Of a stretch of 13,784 bases of DNA, positions 1-4,634 are shown one piece after another; the stretch's first letter is position 1, and each line of letters begins with the position of its first letter. The position numbers were made by a program, and so were the translations under genes. The stretch is from an uncultured Oscillospiraceae bacterium. Lineage in GTDB: Bacteria; Bacillota; Clostridia; Oscillospirales; Oscillospiraceae. The notes beneath the pieces were generated by a model. That model did not search any database. It saw only the letters and a program-made list of their open reading frames with translations, and was not told the origin of the DNA. Location of the stretch: contig CAKUNB010000033.1 of the NCBI GenBank assembly GCA_934668285.1, positions 1 to 13,784 on the forward strand. Reading direction: 5' to 3'.

Positions 1-772
1 GTTCTGGAACGTCAAGACCCGTCTGTCCGGCCTGACCCCGAACGTCTCCGTCCTGGTCGCGACCATTCGCGCACTTAAGATGCACGGCGGCGGTCCGGCG
101 GTCGTTGCTGGCCGTCCCCTCCCCGCAGAGTACACCGAGGAGAACCTCGAGCTGCTGGAAAAGGGCTGCGAGAACCTGTTCCACCACGTCAATACCATCA
201 AGAAGTCCGGCATCGTTCCGGTCGTCTGCATCAACCAGTTCTACACCGACACCGAGGCCGAAATCGCCCTTATCCGCAAGCTCTGCAAGGAGAAGGGTGT
301 CCGCTGCGCTCTGTCCAACCACTGGCGCTACGGCGGCGAAGGCGCCATCGAGCTGGCCGAGACGGTCATCGATGCCTGCAACGAGAAGAACGAGATCAAG
401 TTCCTCTATCCGCTCGAGATGCCGCTGCGTCAGCGCGTTGAGCTGATTGCAAAGGAAGTTTACGGCGCGGACGGCGTTGACTGGGCGCCTCTGGCACAGG
501 AGAAGGCAAAGCGCTTCGAGAGCGACCCGAAGTACGCCGACTACTGCACCATGATGGTCAAGACCCACCTGTCGCTGTCCCACGAGCCGAGCTGGAAGGG
601 CGTTCCGAAGGGCTGGCGTCTGCCCATCCGCGACATCCTGGAGTACGGCGGCGCGAAGTTCCTCTGCCCGATGGCAGGCACCATCTCCATGATGCCCGGC
701 ACCAGCTCCGACCCGGCCTATCGCCGCATCGACGTCGATACCGAGACGGGCAAGGTTTCCGGCCTGTTCTGA
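1..772 (+). CDS. fhs: Formate-tetrahydrofolate ligase, C-terminal part (5' end outside window)
   Basis: ATP-dependent ligation of formate to tetrahydrofolate, giving 10-formyl-THF in the cytoplasm; the entry step of the folate one-carbon branch. The reading frame is open from base 2, giving 256 visible residues of a family of about 555, so just over half is missing upstream. Recognition rests on [11 protein letters not shown], the [13 protein letters not shown] helix, [16 protein letters not shown], the [10 protein letters not shown] segment, YGADGVDW and the terminal [14 protein letters not shown]. Two C-terminal stretches depart from the form I know from Moorella: the usual MPGLPxxPA reads MPGTSSDPA, and the usual AKTQYSFSDD-like stretch reads [10 protein letters not shown]. 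The gene ends at a strong hairpin terminator, so fchA and folD, although in the same pathway, are probably transcribed separately. Identity is near certain. Confidence 0.96.
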   Translation, partial: FWNVKTRLSGLTPNVSVLVATIRALKMHGGGPAVVAGRPLPAEYTEENLELLEKGCENLFHHVNTIKKSGIVPVVCINQFYTDTEAEIALIRKLCKEKGVRCALSNHWRYGGEGAIELAETVIDACNEKNEIKFLYPLEMPLRQRVELIAKEVYGADGVDWAPLAQEKAKRFESDPKYADYCTMMVKTHLSLSHEPSWKGVPKGWRLPIRDILEYGGAKFLCPMAGTISMMPGTSSDPAYRRIDVDTETGKVSGLF

Positions 773-786
773 TTCGCATCTAATAC

Positions 787-817
787 AAAAGCTCCGGCGA
801 TCCTCGCCGGAGCTTTT
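787..817 (+). terminator. Rho-independent terminator of fhs
   Basis: A perfect 10-bp GC-rich stem (791-800 with 804-813) has a 3-base loop and is followed by TTTT. The flanking AAAA (787-790) and TTTT (814-817) extend the stem. It lies 14 bases after the fhs stop codon and separates fhs from fchA. Confidence 0.9.
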
Positions 818-855
818 GCCGGATATTCCGAATATAACGGAAGCGCCCCTGCGGC

Positions 856-943
856 GTGATACATCCTTTGTGCAGTATCGCTCGGCGGGCTGCGCCCGCC
901 GTCTTCGTGCCGTCGGCGCGAAGACCATCCATGCCGCAAGGCA
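856..943 (+). other. Structured intergenic segment: four consecutive hairpins ahead of fchA
   Basis: The 168 bases between the fhs terminator and fchA contain no gene. Within them four inverted repeats follow one another. The first is 856-862 with 875-881 (7 bp including one wobble). The second is GGCGGGC 884-890 with 894-900, loop TGC. The third is 901-910 with 916-925 (10 bp including one wobble), loop CGTCG. The fourth is TGCC 932-935 with 940-943, closed by a GCAA tetraloop. After it comes a run of short ATTACTCACTATTC-like words and then the fchA ribosome binding site. This could be a folded leader RNA or a copy of a dispersed intergenic repeat; I could not tell which, and no convincing sigma-70 promoter is visible in it. 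Confidence 0.5.
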
Positions 944-985
944 CACCACAATTACTCACTATTCACCCGTTAAGGAGAAATCGCT

Positions 986-1606
986 ATGGATATGACCACA
1001 AAATCCTGCCGTGAGTTTGTCACGGTTTTGGCTTCCAACGAACCCGCCCCCGGCGGCGGTGGTGCCGCTGCACTCGTCGGCGCCATCGGCACGGCGCTGG
1101 GCAACATGGTCGGCTCGCTGACCGTCGGCAAGAAGAAGTACGCCGACGTCGAAGCGGAGATCGCTGCGCTGATGAAAAAATGCGACGCCCTTCAGACCGC
1201 GCTTTTGGATCAGGTCCCCGCCGACGCGGAGGGCTTCGTCCCGCTGGCTAAGGCCTACGGCATTCCCAAGGACGACCCGACCCGTGAAACGGTGCTGGAG
1301 GAAGCGACCGTCATCGCCTGCAAGGTTCCGGTCCACATCATGGAGCTGTGCTGCGAGGCGCTCGAGGCCATCAAGACCTTTGCCGACAAGGGCAGCCGCC
1401 TCGCCGTTTCCGACGCGGGCTGCGGCGCGGTCATCGTGAAGTCCGCTCTGCAGGCGGCCTCCCTGAACGTGTTCATCAACACCAAGACGCTGAAAAACCG
1501 CGCCTATGCCGACGAGCTGAACGCAAAATGCCTGTCCATGCTCGACACCTACGGCAAGCTGGCCGACGAGATTTTTGAGACCGTGAAGAACGGCTTTTTC
1601 AAATAA
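986..1606 (+). CDS. fchA: Methenyl-THF cyclohydrolase / cyclodeaminase family protein (FchA-like)
   Basis: Small cytoplasmic protein of the cyclodeaminase/cyclohydrolase family. FchA hydrolyses 5,10-methenyl-THF to 10-formyl-THF; the related FTCD domain deaminates formimino-THF. Family marks in its 206 residues are the N-terminal APGGGGAAAL loop (21-30), Asp80 in the DAEGF motif near the active site, the ACKVPVHIMELC helix, and the GSRLAVSDAGCGA...LNVFINTKTLK region typical of the C-terminal half. The start at 986 is preceded by AAGGAG at 7-base spacing. folD follows 18 bases later. No formiminotransferase gene is visible, and the adjacent FolD lacks its cyclohydrolase residues, so methenyl-THF cyclohydrolase is the more likely role. 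The family is certain; the exact substrate is inferred from context. Confidence 0.9.
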   Translation: MDMTTKSCREFVTVLASNEPAPGGGGAAALVGAIGTALGNMVGSLTVGKKKYADVEAEIAALMKKCDALQTALLDQVPADAEGFVPLAKAYGIPKDDPTRETVLEEATVIACKVPVHIMELCCEALEAIKTFADKGSRLAVSDAGCGAVIVKSALQAASLNVFINTKTLKNRAYADELNAKCLSMLDTYGKLADEIFETVKNGFFK

Positions 1607-1624
1607 TAAAGGAGAGAAAACACC

Positions 1625-2503
1625 ATGGCAAAACAGCTTTTGGGCAAGGAAGTTACCGACGCCCTGAACGCGAAGCTTATTGAACGTACCGCCGCCCTGA
1701 AGGAAAAGGGCGTTACCCCCACCCTTGGGATCCTCCGCATCGGCGAGAACCCCAGCGACCTGTCCTATGAAAAGGGCGCAACGAAGCGTGCCGAGCTGAT
1801 CGGCATCGCGGTGCAAAAGTTCGTCCTCCCGGAGGATGCAACGAAGGAAGCCGTCCTCGCCGAGATCGACAAGCTCAACGCCGACCCCGCGATTCATGGT
1901 GTGCTGATGTTCCGCCCGCTGCCCAAGCACCTCAAGGCGGACACCGACGAGATCTGCAACCGCCTCGACCCCAAGAAAGACGTGGACTGCATGACCGACC
2001 TGTCCAACGCCGGTGTGTTTGAAGGCCGCGCCGATCTGGGCTTTGCCCCCTGCACCCCCGCCGCCTGCATGGAAATTCTGGACTACTACGGCATCGACTG
2101 CAAGGGCAAGAACGCCGTCGTCATCGGCCGCAGCCTCGTCGTCGGCAAGCCCGCCGCGATGATGCTCATGGGCAAGAACGCCACCGTCACCGTCTGCCAC
2201 ACCAAGACAGTCAACACGGCGGAAATCTGCCGCAATGCCGACATTCTGGTCTCCGCCGCAGGCGTTCTGAACTCGCTGACGAAGGACTTCGTCCGCCCGG
2301 GCCAGATCGTGATCGACGTTTCCATCAACTGGGACGAGAACAAGCCCAACACACGCGGCACGCTCGGCGCGATTGCGGGCGACGCGGTGTTCTCCGAGGT
2401 CGAGCCGATCGTTGAGGCCATCACGCCCGTTCCCGGCGGCGTGGGCAGCGTGACGACCTCCGTCCTGATGAAGCACGTCATCGAAGCGGCAGAGCGTGCC
2501 TAA
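1625..2503 (+). CDS. folD: Methylene-THF dehydrogenase FolD, probably lacking cyclohydrolase activity
   Basis: NAD(P)-dependent oxidation of 5,10-methylene-THF to 5,10-methenyl-THF, cytoplasmic. The 292 residues match the usual FolD length. The Rossmann segment AVVIGRSLVVGKPAAMML, the KKDVD motif (Asp121) and the folate-site TPVPGGVGSVT loop are all present. Most FolD proteins are bifunctional and use a Lys four residues after a conserved Tyr (human MTHFD1 Tyr52/Lys56) together with Gln100 for cyclohydrolase chemistry. Here Tyr48 is kept, but the Lys position is Ala52 and the Gln position is Phe96 (GVLMFRPLP instead of a VQLPLP-type stretch). I infer a dehydrogenase-only enzyme working with FchA encoded just upstream. 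A ribosome binding site AAAGGAG lies at 1608-1614, and the next gene starts 18 bases downstream. Family assignment is near certain; loss of the second activity is inference. Confidence 0.96.
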   Translation: MAKQLLGKEVTDALNAKLIERTAALKEKGVTPTLGILRIGENPSDLSYEKGATKRAELIGIAVQKFVLPEDATKEAVLAEIDKLNADPAIHGVLMFRPLPKHLKADTDEICNRLDPKKDVDCMTDLSNAGVFEGRADLGFAPCTPAACMEILDYYGIDCKGKNAVVIGRSLVVGKPAAMMLMGKNATVTVCHTKTVNTAEICRNADILVSAAGVLNSLTKDFVRPGQIVIDVSINWDENKPNTRGTLGAIAGDAVFSEVEPIVEAITPVPGGVGSVTTSVLMKHVIEAAERA

Positions 2504-2521
2504 AATCGAGGTGGCTTTTTC

Positions 2522-3856
2522 ATGACCAAGCTCAAAAAAATGGAGGAAGGCGGCTTTCTCAAGCTCGTTTTCGCCCTCTTTACGCTGGCATTCCTGATCG
2601 CCGCTGTGGCCATGCCCGACCGCGGCACGATGCTCGACGGCTTCGTCAACATTCAGAAGCTGACGTGCAAGGTTTCGACCAACAATTTCGATAACGGCGG
2701 CTACGCAGGCGCGTTTTTGAACGCCGGTATCGTCTGCCTGATTCTGACGGTTCTCTACTGCCTGCCGAAGGTCAAGGCCAACGCCGTGTCCTTCCTCGCG
2801 TTCGTGCTGACGGCGGGCTTCACCTTCTGGGGCATCAACGCGGTCAACGTGTGGTTTGGCTTTGCCGGCGTGCTGCTGTACTGCGCGGTCAAGCGCGTCA
2901 GCCCCGCGTCGCAGGTCAACGCCATGCTCTTTACCACCGGCCTTGCGCCGCTGATCTCCGACCTGCTGCTGCGCTATCCCCATGCGGAGGCCGTCGGCTT
3001 CCGTTGGCTGGGGCTGCTGCTGGCCGTCTGCGTCGGCGTGTTCATCGGCTTCCTGCTGCCGTTCGGCCTTGCGCACTCGCCGAAGATGCACAAGGGGTTT
3101 TCGCTCTATAACGCAGCAGTTCCCCTCGGCCTGACGGCGTTCTTCCTGCGGGCCGTGCTGTATAAAGTTCTGGCCGTGGCCGTCCCCGGCGGCGCAACGA
3201 CCAGTCTGGACGTCGCCTCGTGGCCGGTTACGAACATTTTCTGCTTCGCTCTGTTCGGCCTGTGCATCGTGCTGGCGCTCCTGCTCGGCGCAACGCCGAA
3301 ACGCTACTGGGCGCTGCTGAAGGATAGCGGCTACGGCGCCGATTATGCGCAGAAGTACGGCAACGCGACCTGCCTGATGAACGTCGGCGTGTACGGGCTG
3401 TTCATCGTGCTATACTATAATGCGATTGGCGCGACGTTCAACGCCGTCACCTTCGGCTGCATCTTCTGCATGCTCTCCTGCGCCTGCTCCGGCAGCCACC
3501 CGCGCAACGTCCTTCCGATCATGCTGGGCTATGTCGCCATTTCCTTCGTCATGAAGTGGCTGAGCGGAAGCGTCCTCGGCATGGAGTTTTCGCAGGCGAT
3601 CAATGCGCAGGCCGTCGTGGTCGGACTGTGCTTTGCCAATGCCCTCTCCCCCATCTCCGGCAAATACGGCTGGGGCGCGGGCGTTCTGGCCGGTGCGGCG
3701 CATTATCTGCTCGTCACCAGCGTCCCCGACCTGCACGGCGGCTTCTGCCTGTACAACGGTGGCTTCACTGCGGGCTTCATCTGCATGATCTTCCTTCCCG
3801 TTCTCGAAGGTCTTTGCCGCACAATCGACGACCGCCGCGCCGCAAAGGCAAAATAA
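2522..3856 (+). CDS. DUF1576-type multi-pass membrane protein, function unknown
   Basis: A 444-residue, very hydrophobic protein with roughly ten or more predicted membrane segments, a short charged N-terminus and a basic C-terminal tail (DDRRAAKAK). I recognise it from memory as the DUF1576 family of Firmicutes membrane proteins, which has no established function. The two halves resemble each other: residues 66-120 (NAGIVCLILTVLYC...NVWFGFAGV) resemble 286-340 (MNVGVYGLFIVLYY...NVLPIMLGY), and each half later carries H-x-GF-x-LYN (190-197 and 405-412). The gene follows folD by 18 bases, with AGGTGG (2509-2514) as ribosome binding site, and is last in the run before a terminator. It is therefore probably co-transcribed with fchA-folD. 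A transporter for a one-carbon-related solute is possible but rests on position alone. Confidence 0.8.
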   Translation: MTKLKKMEEGGFLKLVFALFTLAFLIAAVAMPDRGTMLDGFVNIQKLTCKVSTNNFDNGGYAGAFLNAGIVCLILTVLYCLPKVKANAVSFLAFVLTAGFTFWGINAVNVWFGFAGVLLYCAVKRVSPASQVNAMLFTTGLAPLISDLLLRYPHAEAVGFRWLGLLLAVCVGVFIGFLLPFGLAHSPKMHKGFSLYNAAVPLGLTAFFLRAVLYKVLAVAVPGGATTSLDVASWPVTNIFCFALFGLCIVLALLLGATPKRYWALLKDSGYGADYAQKYGNATCLMNVGVYGLFIVLYYNAIGATFNAVTFGCIFCMLSCACSGSHPRNVLPIMLGYVAISFVMKWLSGSVLGMEFSQAINAQAVVVGLCFANALSPISGKYGWGAGVLAGAAHYLLVTSVPDLHGGFCLYNGGFTAGFICMIFLPVLEGLCRTIDDRRAAKAK

Positions 3857-3859
3857 CAA

Positions 3860-3896
3860 AAAACGGAATCGAAGGAGCTTCCTTCGATTCCGTTTT
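3860..3896. terminator. Bidirectional terminator between converging genes
   Basis: A perfect 13-bp stem (3864-3876 with 3880-3892) has a 3-base loop. It is flanked by AAAA (3860-3863) and TTTT (3893-3896), so it has a U-tract in both directions. It starts 4 bases after the stop of the DUF1576 gene and ends 4 bases before the stop of rqcP on the other strand, filling the 43-base convergent gap. Confidence 0.9.
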
Positions 3897-3899
3897 GCT

Positions 3900-4145
3900 T
3901 TATTCTGCCAGCTCGCGGTACATGGCGGACGCGTCGTCCTTGCGGACGGCTTCGGCGACGGCCAGCACCTCGACGGCGACCGTGCGGCTGCCGAAGGCGA
4001 TGCGGATCACGTCGCCGACCTTGACGTCGTAGGACGCCTTGGCGGGGCGGTCGTTCACGGTCACGCGGGCATTGTCGCAGGCCTCGTTGGCGACGGTACG
4101 CCGCTTGATGAGCCGCGACACCTTGAGATATTTATCCAGTCGCAT
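3900..4145 (-). CDS. rqcP: S4-domain ribosome quality control factor RqcP (YabO)
   Basis: An 81-residue S4 RNA-binding protein. RqcP (Bacillus YabO, 86 residues) works with RqcH on the 50S subunit carrying stalled peptidyl-tRNA, where C-terminal alanine tails mark the nascent chain for degradation. The N-terminus MRLDKYLKVSRLIKRRTVA is characteristic, with Arg2 and Arg16 both kept, followed by VTVNDRPAKASYDVKVGDVI, the S4 beta-hairpin region. The longer Hsp15 proteins of proteobacteria are the close alternative, but length and N-terminal motif favour RqcP. The start has AGGAG upstream. It lies 58 bases downstream of HU with a hairpin between them, so expression may come partly by read-through. 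In Bacillus, yabO lies near yabM, a SpoVB-like gene; the same neighbours recur here. Confidence 0.9.
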   Translation of the reverse strand: MRLDKYLKVSRLIKRRTVANEACDNARVTVNDRPAKASYDVKVGDVIRIAFGSRTVAVEVLAVAEAVRKDDASAMYRELAE

Positions 4146-4166
4146 TCGATTCTCCTAGCACGAAAT

Positions 4167-4196
4167 AACGGGGCTGCGAAAAGCAGCCCCGTTTTT
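4167..4196 (-). terminator. Hairpin between HU and rqcP, possible attenuating terminator
   Basis: A perfect 9-bp GC-rich stem (4169-4177 with 4183-4191) has a 5-base A-rich loop. On the transcribed - strand the tail is TTATTTC, an imperfect U-tract, so termination after HU may be partial and leave some read-through into rqcP. The better T-run (TTTTT, 4192-4196) faces the + strand. Confidence 0.65.
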
Positions 4197-4203
4197 GGCA
4201 TAC

Positions 4204-4479
4204 TTACTTGGAAACAGCGTCCTTCAGAGCCTTGCCTGCCTTGAAAACAGGAACGCGGGTCGCCGGAATCTCGATGGTTTCCTTCGTCTTGGGGTTGCGG
4301 CCCATGCGCGCCTCGCGGCACTTGGACTCGAAGGAGCCGAAGCCAACCAGCTGCACCTTGTCGCCCTTGACCATGGCGTCAGTCAGGGATTCAACAACGG
4401 CGACGAGCGCCTTCTCGGCGTCCTTCTTAGACAGGCCGGACTTTTCTGCAACGGCCGCGATCAGTTCAGTTTTGTTCAT
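4204..4479 (-). CDS. hup: HU-family nucleoid DNA-binding protein
   Basis: A 91-residue histone-like protein of full family length. It forms a dimer that bends DNA with little sequence preference and organises the nucleoid. The sequence shows the N-terminal helical pair (MNKTELIAAVAEKSGLSKKDA), the GDKVQLVGFGSFE core, the GRNPKTKETIEIPA beta-arm with the tip Pro, and the C-terminal PVFKAGKALKDAV helix. The start has AAAGAGGT a few bases upstream, read on the - strand. It has its own predicted promoter and a leader of about 90 nt that can fold, with an A/T palindrome just upstream of the -35. It follows the SpoVB-like gene by 150 bases and precedes rqcP by 58. HU and IHF look alike in sequence; a single copy in this type of organism favours HU. 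Confidence 0.96.
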   Translation of the reverse strand: MNKTELIAAVAEKSGLSKKDAEKALVAVVESLTDAMVKGDKVQLVGFGSFESKCREARMGRNPKTKETIEIPATRVPVFKAGKALKDAVSK

Positions 4480-4570
4480 GGTATTACCTCTTTCTAAAAA
4501 TATAATGTTCCCGGTCTCTCCGGCACCGTCGGCGGAATAAGGCAGCCTTGTGCTGCGTGACCGGCAAATT
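4480..4570 (-). promoter_or_regulatory. Foldable 5' leader of the HU mRNA
   Basis: Between the predicted -10 and the HU start codon lie about 90 bases that can fold. An outer 6-bp helix (4511-4516 with 4559-4564) encloses a perfect 5-bp hairpin (4542-4546 with 4552-4556, loop of 5). A competing small hairpin, CCGG-TCTCT-CCGG (4511-4523), shares one strand with the outer helix. The ribosome binding site (about 4484-4491) lies outside this structure. The helices are short, so a regulatory role is only a suggestion. Confidence 0.35.
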
Positions 4571-4575
4571 CCCTA

Positions 4576-4611
4576 CTTATAAAATTTACCACAAATCCGC
4601 GAAATACGCAA
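4576..4611 (-). promoter_or_regulatory. Predicted sigma-A promoter for HU
   Basis: Read on the - strand, TATAAG (4576-4581) lies 17 bases downstream of TTTCGC (4599-4604). An overlapping alternative pairs TAAATT (4583-4588) with TTGCGT (4606-4611), also at 17-base spacing. The -35 boxes are weak, but the A/T-rich tract immediately upstream (4611-4634) could act as an UP element, fitting strong expression of an HU gene. Confidence 0.5.
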
Positions 4612-4634
4612 GTAAAAAAATGTCTTTTTTTACT
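4611..4634 (-). terminator. A/T-only palindrome at the end of the SpoVB-like gene
   Basis: A perfect 10-bp inverted repeat, AGTAAAAAAA (4611-4620) and TTTTTTTACT (4625-4634), has a 4-base loop. It overlaps the stop codon of the SpoVB-like gene (4630-4632) and abuts the predicted HU -35. The stem is nearly all A:T, so as a terminator it would be weak. It may equally serve as the UP element of the HU promoter. Confidence 0.35.

Noticed and set aside
818..985. A tetrahydrofolate riboswitch ahead of fchA-folD
   Set aside because: The position would fit, but the hairpins and loops here do not match the THF riboswitch core as I know it, and those riboswitches are best known ahead of folate uptake and synthesis genes.
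818..985. Sigma-A promoter with TATAAC at 833-838
   Set aside because: No acceptable -35 box lies 16-18 bases upstream; the nearest TTG sequence is only 11 bases away and overlaps the fhs terminator.
959..3091. 710-codon open frame on the - strand opposite fchA, folD and the start of the DUF1576 gene
   Set aside because: It is antisense to three well-supported genes with family motifs. Its protein is dominated by H, D, G, A, R, E and Q without domain motifs, the usual mirror of GC-rich third positions on the other strand.
4192..4196. + strand terminator activity of the HU/rqcP hairpin
   Set aside because: The T-run on the + side is better than on the - side, but no + strand transcript is expected to reach it past the bidirectional terminator at 3860-3896.
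4501..4506. TATAAT on the + strand as a promoter -10
   Set aside because: It would drive transcription antisense into the HU leader and the following genes; no fitting -35 is seen and no + strand gene follows, so it looks like chance in an A/T-rich patch.
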